This document shows positions 39,031-46,962 of a DNA stretch of 48,353 bases, piece after piece. The notes below the pieces were generated by a model that saw nothing but the letters and a program-made list of their open reading frames with translations, did no database searches and had not been told where the DNA came from. Every line of letters starts with the position of its first letter. The first letter of the stretch is position 1. Source of the stretch: an uncultured Clostridia bacterium (GTDB taxonomy: Bacteria; Bacillota; Clostridia; Oscillospirales; Ruminococcaceae); contig CANRDI010000015.1 of assembly GCA_947629335.1 (NCBI GenBank), positions 1 to 48,353 of the forward strand, given 5' to 3'. Position numbers and translations under genes: made by a program.

Positions 39031-41889
39031 ATGAAATTCAAAAAAAACAAGCTCATTGCGGTCATTGCCGCTTCGGCGGTCTTATTATCGGGCTGTGAAA
39101 GGAGTATACAGCGCCTTGATTTTTCGGACATTGGACATGGCGGATCGGGCGTCTCGTCAAACAGCTCGTCAACAAACAATGTTTCCGAAAGTTCTTCGGA
39201 AGGCTCGAACGGTTCTTCTTCGGTGAACGAGGAAAACCCCGAAAGCTCGTCTGCGGAAAGTTCTTCCGAAACTTCAAGCCCGTCAAACGGTTCTTCGTCC
39301 TCAGCTCCTTCGAGCAGTTCAAAGCCTTCGGGAAATAATTCCTCAAGTTCAGCTTCGGGCAGTTCTTCGGCAAGTCCATCGTCAAGTTCTTCCAACAAGC
39401 CCTCGTCAAGTTCTTCCAACAAACCCTCCGCAAGTTCTTCAAGCAGCACAAAACCTTCGGGCAGCGGACTTTCTCCGAGCGGAACAGGAACGAGCGGAAC
39501 TGCCTCGACGGGTAAATTCAACTATGGCGAGGCGCTGCAAAAGTCGATACTTTTCTATGAATTGCAGAGAAGCGGCGACATTGACGAGAAAACAATAAGA
39601 ACAAACTGGCGCGGCGACAGCGGTATGAACGACGGCGCGGACGTTGGGCTTGACCTTACGGGCGGGCTTTACGACGCGGGAGATAACGTAAAATTCAATC
39701 TGCCTATGGCGTACACCGCGACTGTCCTTGCGTGGAGCGTCTACGAGGACAAGGACGCATATGAAAAAAGCGGGCAGTTGAGCTACGCCCTCGCAAATAT
39801 AAAGTGGATCTGCGATTATCTCATAAAATGCCACCCCGAAGCAAATGTTTATTACTATCAAGTAGGAAACGGAAGCGCCGACCACGCATGGTGGGGTCCC
39901 GCAGAAGTTATGCAGATGGACAGACCCGCGTATAAAGTGGATAAGAACAACCCCGGTTCTACTGTCGCAGGAGAAGCTGCGGCGGCGCTGGCGGCTTGCG
40001 CGGCAGTTTATAAGAATATAGACAAGTCATATTCGGATAAATGCCTAAAACACGCGAAAGAGCTGTACAACTTTGCGGAAACTACCCACAGCGACGCGGG
40101 TTATACCGCCGCACAGGGCTTTTATAACAGTTGGAGCGGCTATCAGGACGAACTTGCATGGGCGGCGACATGGATATACATAGCAACAAACGACAACTCT
40201 TGGCTCACAAAAGCTAAAACCAACGAAAGCAAACTTAACGGCGACCCTCAATGGACGCTCTGCTGGGACGATAAATTTATCGGCGTAGAGTGCCTGCTTG
40301 CAAATCTCACGGGCGACAGCAAGTATAAAACTAAACTTGAACAAAGCCTCGACTGGTGGTGTAACGGCGCAAAAGGCTTTACTCCGAAGGGTCTTGCATG
40401 GCTGGATACATGGGGAAGTCTGAGATATGCAACGACTGCGGCGTTTATCGCGGCAAGCTATGCCGAGGGCGGAAATTGCCCGTCAAATAAAGTGCAGAAG
40501 TATATGAACTTCTGCGAAAGTCAGATAAATTATGCCTTGGGTTCTTCGGGCAGGAGCTTTATGGTCGGATTTGGCACAAATCCCCCGCAGCACCCCCACC
40601 ACCGCACTGCACAAGGTTCTTGGGCGGACAATATGAACGAGCCGAATTATCACCGCCACACGCTCTACGGCGCGCTTGTCGGCGGGCCGAGCCAGTCTGA
40701 CGGCTATAACGACACCGTAAGCGACTATACCGCAAACGAGGTTGCGTGCGACTATAATGCGGGATTTACGGGCGCGCTCGCAAAAATGTACAACAAATAC
40801 GGCGGCAAGACAATATCAAACTTCGGTGCGGTCGAAACAGTCGGCGAAGAAATGTATGTCGAGTATTCGCAAAATGCCACGGGAAACGACTTTACCGAGA
40901 TAAAGGCTATGGTCTACAACAAATCCGCGTGGCCCGCAAGAGTTGCAGACAACTTAGAGCTTCGTTATTTTGTGAACCTTTCGGAGCTGTCCGACCCGTC
41001 GAGCGTTAAAGTCAGCTTTAACTACAACAACGGCGCGAAGTTTGGCGGTCTTTATGAGTGGGACAAGAAAAACGGAATTTATTACGTCAGCATTGACTTT
41101 TCGGGTGTCAAGATCTATCCGGGCGGTCAGAGCGCGTTTAAAAAGGAAGTTCAGTTCAGAATGAGCGCGGCGGGCTGGGATCCGTCAAACGACCCCTCGT
41201 ATAAGGAGCTTGTCGGGACGAACGGTTCAAGCCTTATAAAAGCGGTAAGCTGCGGACTGTATGAGGGCGGAAAGCTCGTTTTCGGAACAGAGCCGAACGG
41301 AAAATCATCGGGAATTGTAACTCCGAGCAGTTCTTCAAGCTCATCAAGCAAGCCGCAAACGCCTTCATCAAGCTCGTCCTCAAAACCGAGCACTCCTCAA
41401 AGCTCGTCATCAAGCTCATCAACTCCATCAACTCCTCCTGCAAACAAGGGAGTAGCGGTTACGCTGTCGCAAAGCCCGACAAGCGGAACAACGGGCAATA
41501 TCCAGTTTACAGTAAAAATTACCAACAATACGGGCGCTGACATTGACCTGTCAAAACTTGAGATAGACTATTTCTTCACGAAAGACAGCGCGAAAGAGCT
41601 TGCGTTTGACTGTTATTATGCTTGTGTTTCAGGCAGCTCATACGCCGCGATAACCGATAAGATAAGCGCGTCATATTCGAGCGCTTCGGGAACTAACACC
41701 GACACAAAATGTGCTGTCAAAATAAGTTCCGGAACGCTCAAAAACGGAGATACTGCTGAAATTCAGGCTAACATAAGGGATAAAAACTGGCAGCAAAGCC
41801 TGAACCCTGCAAACGACTTCTCCTGCGGCAATGCCGACAATATCTGCATAACCAACAACGGCACAGTTATCTACGGTCGCAAACCCTGA
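39031..41889 (+). CDS. GH9 cellulase lipoprotein with CBM3 modules
   Basis: The 952-residue protein has a signal peptide with lipobox VLLSGC (Cys22), so it should be anchored to the cell surface. Order of parts: a serine-rich linker (about 38-160), a GH9 catalytic domain (about 164-610) with the Asp pair in DAGDNVKFN (215, 218) and the acid Glu570 in NEVACDYNAGF, a CBM3c-type domain (about 620-765), a second Ser/Pro linker (about 770-810), and a C-terminal CBM3-like domain (about 812-952). GH9-CBM3c enzymes are usually processive endoglucanases. There is no dockerin, so it is not a cellulosome component. GGAGAG precedes ATG 39031. Confidence 0.93.
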   Translation: MKFKKNKLIAVIAASAVLLSGCERSIQRLDFSDIGHGGSGVSSNSSSTNNVSESSSEGSNGSSSVNEENPESSSAESSSETSSPSNGSSSSAPSSSSKPSGNNSSSSASGSSSASPSSSSSNKPSSSSSNKPSASSSSSTKPSGSGLSPSGTGTSGTASTGKFNYGEALQKSILFYELQRSGDIDEKTIRTNWRGDSGMNDGADVGLDLTGGLYDAGDNVKFNLPMAYTATVLAWSVYEDKDAYEKSGQLSYALANIKWICDYLIKCHPEANVYYYQVGNGSADHAWWGPAEVMQMDRPAYKVDKNNPGSTVAGEAAAALAACAAVYKNIDKSYSDKCLKHAKELYNFAETTHSDAGYTAAQGFYNSWSGYQDELAWAATWIYIATNDNSWLTKAKTNESKLNGDPQWTLCWDDKFIGVECLLANLTGDSKYKTKLEQSLDWWCNGAKGFTPKGLAWLDTWGSLRYATTAAFIAASYAEGGNCPSNKVQKYMNFCESQINYALGSSGRSFMVGFGTNPPQHPHHRTAQGSWADNMNEPNYHRHTLYGALVGGPSQSDGYNDTVSDYTANEVACDYNAGFTGALAKMYNKYGGKTISNFGAVETVGEEMYVEYSQNATGNDFTEIKAMVYNKSAWPARVADNLELRYFVNLSELSDPSSVKVSFNYNNGAKFGGLYEWDKKNGIYYVSIDFSGVKIYPGGQSAFKKEVQFRMSAAGWDPSNDPSYKELVGTNGSSLIKAVSCGLYEGGKLVFGTEPNGKSSGIVTPSSSSSSSSKPQTPSSSSSSKPSTPQSSSSSSSTPSTPPANKGVAVTLSQSPTSGTTGNIQFTVKITNNTGADIDLSKLEIDYFFTKDSAKELAFDCYYACVSGSSYAAITDKISASYSSASGTNTDTKCAVKISSGTLKNGDTAEIQANIRDKNWQQSLNPANDFSCGNADNICITNNGTVIYGRKP

Positions 41890-41904
41890 ACTTATACAAA
41901 TAAA

Positions 41905-41946
41905 CAAAGAGCCGCATTGCTTTCTGCTATGCGGCTTATTTGTTTT
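41905..41946 (+). terminator. Terminator after the GH9 cellulase gene
   Basis: AGCCGCAT (41910-41917) pairs with ATGCGGCT (41929-41936), followed by TATTTGTTTT. Confidence 0.75.
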
Positions 41947-42021
41947 ATGCAGTCATAAAAATTTAAATTTTATAGTCAAAGTAAGAAATTTACAAAATTA
42001 CAGAAAAATTTCAAAAAGTAC

Positions 42022-42050
42022 TTGACAAAGTAAATGAAAGGTGGTATAAT
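42022..42050 (+). promoter_or_regulatory. Promoter of the tRNA cluster
   Basis: TTGACA (42022-42027) and TATAAT (42045-42050) are separated by 17 bp, with an extended -10 TGG, 15 bp before the first tRNA. Confidence 0.9.
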
Positions 42051-42065
42051 GATAAAGCATTCAAT

Positions 42066-42139
42066 GCGGGTGTAGTTCAATGGTAGAATCCCAGCCTTCC
42101 AAGCTGGTCGCGTGGGTTCGATTCCCATCACCCGCTCCA
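42066..42139 (+). tRNA. tRNA-Gly (TCC)
   Basis: Acceptor GCGGGTG pairs with CACCCGC, encoded CCA at 42137-42139, anticodon TCC at 42098-42100, T loop GGTTCGATT. First gene of the cluster. Confidence 0.95.
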
Positions 42140-42221
42140 TTTACAGCGCTTTCGGGCGAGGTTATGATTTAAAGCTGCCGAGGGCATTGCTTCAGGCGGT
42201 TTATTTTTTGAAAAACTATCC

Positions 42222-42298
<77 letters not shown>

Positions 42299-42307
42299 AA
42301 TAATATG

Positions 42308-42384
42308 GTGGGTATAGCTTAGCTGGTTAAAGCGCCGGATTGTGGTCCCGGAGACCGAGGGTTCGAATCCCTCTCCCCACCCCA
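42308..42384 (+). tRNA. tRNA-His (GTG)
   Basis: Acceptor GTGGGTA faces TCCCCAC with one mismatch, a G at 42307 can act as the histidine-specific G-1 opposite C42381, encoded CCA at 42382-42384, anticodon GTG in the loop TTGTGGT (GTG at 42342-42344). It follows tRNA-Arg by 9 bp. Confidence 0.92.
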
Positions 42385-42392
42385 CTTGATTT

Positions 42393-42480
42393 TCGGAGGT
42401 TGGAAGTAAGGCTCTTGCTTCTGACCTCAACTTTTAGAAGTAAGAGGTTAGAGATAAGAAGTAAGAATTTTAAACCAAAC
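42393..42480. repeat. Purine-rich repeat after tRNA-His
   Basis: GGAGGTTGGAAGTAAGG and later TAGAAGTAAGAGGTTAGAG and TAAGAAGTAAGAA (42393-42467) are built of the same RAGGTAAGA-like units as 13388-13424 and 42663-42698. A CTCTTGCTTCTGACCTC part is partly complementary to the left end. Non-coding. Confidence 0.55.
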
Positions 42481-42585
42481 GTGAATTTTGAGCTCAGAAT
42501 ACTTTTGAAAATTGGAAATTAGATATTGAAATTAAAACCAAACGCGAATTTTGTTTCAGCACAAAACGCGCTGCAAAAAACATAC

Positions 42586-42661
42586 TGGGATATAGCCAAG
42601 CGGTAAGGCAAGGGACTTTGACTCCCTCATTTCGCAGGTTCAAATCCTGCTATCCCAACCA
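42586..42661 (+). tRNA. tRNA-Gln (TTG)
   Basis: Acceptor TGGGATA pairs with TATCCCA, encoded CCA at 42659-42661, anticodon TTG at 42618-42620 in loop CTTTGAC, T loop GGTTCAAAT. It lies 200 bp after tRNA-His, past a repeat, so it may be the last gene of the same transcript. Confidence 0.93.
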
Positions 42662-42662
42662 G

Positions 42663-42777
42663 TTAGAAATAAGAGATTAGAGGTAAGAGGTAAGAGTTTA
42701 GGTCAAAACAAGGTTTGAAAAGGAAATCTTGTCACGGCTCAAATTCTTACCTCTTACTTCTAACCTCTTATCTCTAA
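42663..42777. repeat. Inverted purine-rich element after tRNA-Gln
   Basis: The left arm (42663-42698, units TTAGAAATAAGAGATTAGAG and GTAAGAGGTAAGAG) is complementary over most of its length to the right arm (42741-42777, TTCTTACCTCTTACTTCTAA and CCTCTTATCTCTAA). The 42-nt centre is unrelated. This is a MITE-like foldback with about 36-bp arms, directly abutting the tRNA CCA end. Confidence 0.7.
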
Positions 42778-42851
42778 ACGCGCACGCTCCTGCGGGACGT
42801 TTTCTTTTCGCTCGACCGAAAAAATCTTTTTTGCAAAGGTTAGACAGTGTA

Positions 42852-42888
42852 CAACTCCCATGCTATACGAAGCATGGCATGGGAGTTG
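42852..42888 (+). terminator. Strong hairpin downstream of the tRNA cluster
   Basis: CAACTCCCATGC (42852-42863) pairs perfectly with GCATGGGAGTTG (42877-42888) across a 13-nt loop, but no T-run follows. It lies just left of the palindromic element, as a similar hairpin (16466-16506) lies left of the mobile-element region. Confidence 0.45.
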
Positions 42889-42897
42889 CAGTACACA

Positions 42898-43053
42898 GTA
42901 AACAGTAGTAAGTATCCTCTTGCGGCGGATAATATTTAGATTGTTTTCAAGAGTTAAGATTAGGCTTGAACCAAAGTGAGTTCAAGCCTATGCGTTTTTA
43001 ATTTAAAAACAATTTAAAATTATCTGCGTCAGCAGATACCTACTACTGTTTAC
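42898..43053. repeat. Palindromic mini-element, complete copy
   Basis: The 156-bp element has perfect 13-bp terminal inverted repeats, GTAAACAGTAGTA (42898-42910) and TACTACTGTTTAC (43041-43053). Inside each end is a tip hairpin (GTATCCTCTTGCGGCGGATA and TATCTGCGTCAGCAGATACC), followed by arms ATTTAGATTGTTTTC and AAAACAATTTAAAAT. At the centre is a perfect 11-bp hairpin TAGGCTTGAAC/GTTCAAGCCTA (42961-42990). The whole sequence folds as one long imperfect palindrome. It is non-coding, with related copies at 18464-18591 and 35884-35915. Confidence 0.75.
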
Positions 43054-43083
43054 TTTCCACTATAAACTGTAAACTATACAAGT

Positions 43084-43109
43084 TGACGCAGCTCTAAAAG
43101 AGCTGCGTT
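43084..43109 (-). terminator. Hairpin after the hpf operon
   Basis: GACGCAGCTCT (43084-43094) pairs with AGAGCTGCGTTC-side bases (43098-43108). On the minus strand it lies 14 bp past the last gene of the hpf operon, without a clear T-run. Confidence 0.5.
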
Positions 43110-43122
43110 CTTGCTTGTATTA

Positions 43123-43647
43123 TTACTTAAAAAGGCACTCCATAGGCTCCATAAATTCCTCGCCGTAGAGCTTAGGGAAAAAACCGAAAACCAAGTCATA
43201 AAACTGCTCGGACGAAAGCGCCCCGAACTCGCCGAAAATATACCCCGGATAGCTCTTCATTGCGTCGCACATTGTCTTTGCCTTATCGGTTTCTCCGTTC
43301 GTGATCTTAGCACATATCCTGTCATTTGCGAAAATTATCGCAGGAATATGCCGATTTGCTTTGTCGCTGTCAAACTCAGGTACAAAACAACCCCGCCCGA
43401 AACATTTCTTGACTTTTGCATAAAACGGTTTGTGCATAGCTTTGATCTCAAGTTTAAGCGGCTTTAAAAGTTCCGAGATCGGCTCTTTTTCGTCTTTATA
43501 ATGCGACAAAACCTTTGACAATCCGTCAAGCAGCCTTCGCGCGTCTGTTTGTAAGTTCCCGCTTCCAATCCATTTGTACGCTTCTGCACAAACGAGAAGG
43601 ACGCGCCCTAAAGCGTTTTTTTCGGATATTTTCGCAAATCCAAACAT
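43123..43647 (-). CDS. Unknown protein downstream of hpf
   Basis: The 174-residue, apparently all-helical cytoplasmic protein has no recognised family. Segments include LGRVLLVCAEAYKWIGSGNL, DARRLLDGLSKVLSHYKDEKEPI (in parts), KCFGRGCFVPEF and a C-terminal SSEQFYDLVFGFFPKLYGEEFMEP. It starts 9 bp after the hpf stop with AAAGG as ribosome site, so it is almost certainly in the hpf operon. A role linked to ribosome hibernation is possible only by position. Confidence 0.6.
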   Translation of the reverse strand: MFGFAKISEKNALGRVLLVCAEAYKWIGSGNLQTDARRLLDGLSKVLSHYKDEKEPISELLKPLKLEIKAMHKPFYAKVKKCFGRGCFVPEFDSDKANRHIPAIIFANDRICAKITNGETDKAKTMCDAMKSYPGYIFGEFGALSSEQFYDLVFGFFPKLYGEEFMEPMECLFK

Positions 43648-43656
43648 CAGCCTTTA

Positions 43657-44178
43657 TCAGTTTTCTTCCGGAACAAGCACAGCATAGTTCCCGTCGTCGC
43701 GCTTGTAAACAACGTTTACAATTCCCGACGAGGCGTTTTTGAACATAAAAAAGTTGTGTCCGACAAGGTCCATTTGTAAAATCGCTTCTTCAACAGTCAT
43801 AGGTTTCATACGGAAATTCTTATATCGAATGATCTCGTAATCCGCCTCTTCGGGTTCGGGAGCAAGCCCCGCAAAAGCGTTTTCGCGGAGACTTTTCTCG
43901 ATTTTTGTTTTGTGCTTTCTTATCTGACGTATAATACGGTCGATCGTAACATCAAGCGCGTCGTTTTTATCTTTCGCTGTTTCTTCGGCACGGTAGATCA
44001 TACCGTTATAGCTTACGGTAAGCTCTAAAACTATCTGGTCGCGCCGCTCGGAGAGCGTTATCTTTGCTTCTGCTTCGTCTGGGAAAAATCTATCGAGCTT
44101 TGCGCCGAGCTTTTTTTCTGCATAGTCGGTAAATGCCTGTGAGATATTGAGTTTTTTTGCGGTAATAGTAACCTTCAT
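43657..44178 (-). CDS. hpf: Ribosome hibernation promoting factor, long form
   Basis: The 173-residue protein is the long Hpf of Gram-positive bacteria. It has an N-terminal RaiA/YfiA domain (MKVTITAKKLNISQAFTDYAEKKL, read in parts, about 1-100), a linker, and a C-terminal dimerisation domain (about 118-173, with KNFRMKPMTVEEAILQMDLVGHNFFMF and VVYKRDDGNYAVLVPE). It dimerises 70S ribosomes into inactive 100S particles. The start follows GAGGG. It leads a two-gene operon. Confidence 0.96.
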   Translation of the reverse strand: MKVTITAKKLNISQAFTDYAEKKLGAKLDRFFPDEAEAKITLSERRDQIVLELTVSYNGMIYRAEETAKDKNDALDVTIDRIIRQIRKHKTKIEKSLRENAFAGLAPEPEEADYEIIRYKNFRMKPMTVEEAILQMDLVGHNFFMFKNASSGIVNVVYKRDDGNYAVLVPEEN

Positions 44179-44431
44179 CGGTCAGACCCTCTTCCATTTG
44201 TTATTAGGCTTATGCCTTATTTAATTTTATCATATTCTTTAAATTATTGCAATAGTTCAAACGAATTTTCAGTCAATTTTCACAAAAATTAGTGGAAAAA
44301 TTCTCCGTTCAGGGGCAGAGCTTAAAAAACAGAACTTATAAAAAATCTTTAAAAAAAGCCGAATTTCTGGCTGTAGAGAAAGCCCTGAGCTGTAAAACAC
44401 CGCAATGCCCGCAATAAAACGCATCTTTCCA

Positions 44432-44845
44432 TTATTTTATACGGTCAAGACTTAGCGTATGGTCGTATGAATCGGTTTTGTCGGTTATATGACCGACTAT
44501 CATTTCAAAAAGCGTTGCTTCTTCGTGATTTTTCGCGTCGTCAAGATGTTTCTGCACGCTCTCGCGGTTTGAAGGGTGACATTTTTCGAGCAGCCTTTCA
44601 TAATATTTGACCGTTTCATCATATCCGAGGTCGGCTCGGCTTTTTTCCGAATTTACCCAGATAAAATCTACGCTCTCTCCGTATTCAAAAACGCCGAATC
44701 CCCCTCGCAGAAGGTCGTGGAATGCGCTGAAATTATGTCCTCGGCATACGTCGGGATCTTTTGAAAGTATACGATTTGTCTCGTCAAAAAACTCACTGAG
44801 GGTCGAAAAATTGTTCCCGTCAATTATTATTTTTTTCCTTTCCAT
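44432..44845 (-). CDS. Barstar-family protein
   Basis: The 137-residue protein matches the barstar (ribonuclease inhibitor) family. The KKIIIDGNNFSTLSEFFDETNRIL opening corresponds to strand 1 and helix 1 of barstar, and GHNFSAFHDLLRGGFGV to the NLDALWDCL region that contacts barnase. The C-terminal third (about 85-137) is an extra helical region not in classical barstar. No barnase-like gene lies beside it, so it is an orphan antitoxin or a housekeeping homologue. AAAGGAG precedes the start. The 250 bp between it and hpf (44179-44431) is AT-rich with no gene. Confidence 0.8.
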   Translation of the reverse strand: MERKKIIIDGNNFSTLSEFFDETNRILSKDPDVCRGHNFSAFHDLLRGGFGVFEYGESVDFIWVNSEKSRADLGYDETVKYYERLLEKCHPSNRESVQKHLDDAKNHEEATLFEMIVGHITDKTDSYDHTLSLDRIK

Positions 44846-45267
44846 AATTACTCCTTTAAAAAATGTTTTTCTTTATTGTAGCATAAATCTTCGGTTATTT
44901 CAAGCGTTATATAAAAACAATGCAGTTATATTGACGATAACGTTTGGACAAAATAGACAAATGCAAAATTAAAGATATGTCTAATTGCACAAAAAAGTAA
45001 TTGTTGAAATAAAATACTTGATTTTACTGAACATCAAATGGTACAATAAACTTGAAGTTTTCTGCATGAAATTATTCGGCAATTTTTGCTCTTACAGCAA
45101 CTAAACGCACGTCTTTCGGCAAATTTACAGCATAACCTCGTCAAGTTTTCTTGTCCTGCTGAAAATTAACTGCGCAGGCAGAGCTTTTTGTACATCTAAG
45201 AACAAATTCTTAAAAATACGGCGCTTTTCGAGAGATAAAAATGCGCCTTTAATTCAAGGAGATAAAA
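44846..45267. other. Intergenic region between barstar-like gene and fruK
   Basis: A possible promoter for fruK, TTGATT (45018-45023) and TACAAT (45042-45047) with an 18-bp spacer, would give a 5' leader of about 215 nt. Just before the fruK ribosome site GGCGCTTTT (45221-45229) can pair with AAAATGCGCC (near 45238-45247), a terminator-like hairpin ending in TTT. I see no gene or named riboswitch here. Confidence 0.45.
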
Positions 45268-46167
45268 ATGATCTATACAGTAACTTTTAATCCCGCCATA
45301 GATTATGTCATGTACCCAAAGACCATAACTTTCGGAAGAGTGAACCGCTCGGAAAGAGAGGAATTATATTTCGGCGGGAAAGGCATTAATGTGTCTGTTA
45401 TACTGAACGAACTCGGAATACAGTCGATAGCGCTCGGATTTGCCGCGGGATTTACGGGAAAAGCCATAGAAGACGGACTTTCACAGGCGGGCGTCAAGAC
45501 GGATTTTGTGCGGCTGAAAAGCGGGAATTCCCGCATAAACGTAAAGCTGAGATACGACAGCGTGACCGAAATAAACGGTCAGGGACCCGAAATCACAGAA
45601 AATGATTTGAAAGTGCTTTTCGGAAAGATAAAAGCTCTTAAAGACGGCGACGCGATAGTGCTTGCGGGGAGTATTCCCAAAAGCCTTCCCGAAAATATTT
45701 ATGAGAAAATTCTTGAAGAGATTTCGGACAGGAAAATAAAAATCGTCGTTGACGCGGAAAAGGAGCTGCTCTTAAACGCGCTTAAATACAAGCCGTTTTT
45801 GATAAAACCAAATGCTCATGAGCTTGAAGATATATTCGGCGTAACGCTCGAAACAAAAGAAGAAATAAAGGTCTATGCGAAAAAGCTGAAAGAAATGGGC
45901 GCAAGGAATGTTCTTGTTTCAATGGCTGGCGACGGCGCGCTGCTGCTTGACGAAAACGGCGAAACACATATCTGCGGCGTTTGCAAAGGAGAAGTGAAAA
46001 ACTCGGTCGGCGCGGGCGACTCAATGGTCGCAGGATTTATCGCGGGTTCTGCAAACGGCGATTATGAATACGCTCTGAAACTCGGCACAGCCGCAGGCGG
46101 CGCAACGGCTTTTTCGGACGGCTTGGGAAAGAAAGATGAAATATTCAGACTTTTGAAGCAGCTTTAA
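45268..46167 (+). CDS. fruK: 1-phosphofructokinase (PfkB family)
   Basis: The 299-residue sugar kinase has the PfkB signature pair: GGKGINVS near residues 37-44 and the C-terminal NSVGAGDSMVAG with catalytic Asp251. The TVTFNPAIDYVM start and the GKAIEDGLSQAGVKTDFV segment fit the FruK/LacC subgroup, which phosphorylates fructose-1-phosphate or tagatose-6-phosphate. No fru PTS gene is within the window, so the substrate is inferred. AAGGAG is the ribosome site. Confidence 0.85.
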   Translation: MIYTVTFNPAIDYVMYPKTITFGRVNRSEREELYFGGKGINVSVILNELGIQSIALGFAAGFTGKAIEDGLSQAGVKTDFVRLKSGNSRINVKLRYDSVTEINGQGPEITENDLKVLFGKIKALKDGDAIVLAGSIPKSLPENIYEKILEEISDRKIKIVVDAEKELLLNALKYKPFLIKPNAHELEDIFGVTLETKEEIKVYAKKLKEMGARNVLVSMAGDGALLLDENGETHICGVCKGEVKNSVGAGDSMVAGFIAGSANGDYEYALKLGTAAGGATAFSDGLGKKDEIFRLLKQL

Positions 46168-46248
46168 TAAATCGTTTTTTATCAAATCTCCGCTCTTTAT
46201 CATACAGAACTTTTAAAAACAGTGAAAGACCGATACTCTGAACAATAC

Positions 46249-46283
46249 GGACAGGCGCAATTTTAAAGCGCCTGTCTTTTTTT
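46249..46283 (+). terminator. Terminator after fruK
   Basis: GACAGGCGC (46250-46258) pairs with GCGCCTGTC (46268-46276), followed by seven T. Confidence 0.9.
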
Positions 46284-46288
46284 AGATG

Positions 46289-46317
46289 TTGACATTTTCA
46301 ATATAGTATGGTAAAAT
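46289..46317 (+). promoter_or_regulatory. Promoter of the small immunity-like gene
   Basis: TTGACA (46289-46294) and TAAAAT (46312-46317) are separated by 17 bp, with an extended -10 TGG. Confidence 0.8.
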
Positions 46318-46380
46318 AAGTTTAATATACAGCAAAATTTAGTTTGCTTGTACAAACCGCAGTTTATGGAGGGAATTAAC

Positions 46381-46734
46381 ATGAGCAGAGATTTGGCATT
46401 TTGGAAATATGATGAAGGCACATATCTTGACCACAAAAAAGTGTACGGGCAAACTTGCATAGAAGGGCATAGGACAGAGGGACTTTCTGTTCTTCCTATC
46501 AATAAGATACTGTTAAAAGTCAGTGATGTTTTTAGTGATTATGAAAAACTTGACGAGCATAACTACGAAAGTTCAAACGGCGGGTTTACAATAGAGACAA
46601 CAGAGCAAAGTGTTTTGTTTAATTGTAGTTTCAGTATGCCCGAAGAAGAACTGAACAAGATAATTGATATAATGCTTGAATACAATTGCCCGCTTTATGA
46701 CCCTCAGATCAATATTCGATTTGACGGTAAGTAA
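46381..46734 (+). CDS. Small unknown protein, immunity-like
   Basis: The 117-residue cytoplasmic protein opens MSRDLAFWKYDEGTYLD and ends CPLYDPQINIRFDGK, with the pattern VLPINKILLKVSDVFSDYEKLDE between. This opening and ending are familiar from small Firmicutes proteins often found near polymorphic toxins, and an immunity role is a guess from that resemblance. No toxin gene is adjacent. ATG 46381 is chosen because GGAGGG precedes it; an upstream ATG at 46348 lacks a site. It is followed by a terminator. Confidence 0.6.
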   Translation: MSRDLAFWKYDEGTYLDHKKVYGQTCIEGHRTEGLSVLPINKILLKVSDVFSDYEKLDEHNYESSNGGFTIETTEQSVLFNCSFSMPEEELNKIIDIMLEYNCPLYDPQINIRFDGK

Positions 46735-46792
46735 ATTCCGATTTATTTTGACTGTCGTCTGTTTTGTACAAGCCCGATCAAATATTGTATAT

Positions 46793-46832
46793 AATAAAGC
46801 CTGCCGGACAATATGAGCCGACAGGCTTTATT
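46793..46832. terminator. Bidirectional terminator
   Basis: AATAAAGCCTG (46793-46803) pairs with CAGGCTTTATT (46822-46832), with an inner CGG/CCG pair. A-rich and T-rich flanks suit termination from both strands, although the LRR gene ends 130 bp away. Confidence 0.7.
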
Positions 46833-46962
46833 TAATTCAAATTTTTAATTGCGGCTTGCACAAGACTGACAGTTTCTTGACCTAAACTGCCAAAGCTGCC
46901 GCAGACCTGTCCATATGGGCGTTGCTCATACCGAACACGCGGACAATTTCTGAAAAACGAAG

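Noticed and set aside
41151-41443. Antisense frames rich in Glu and Leu opposite the GH9 linker
   Set aside because: These are complements of serine-rich linker codons (TCN/AGC read backwards) and not genes.
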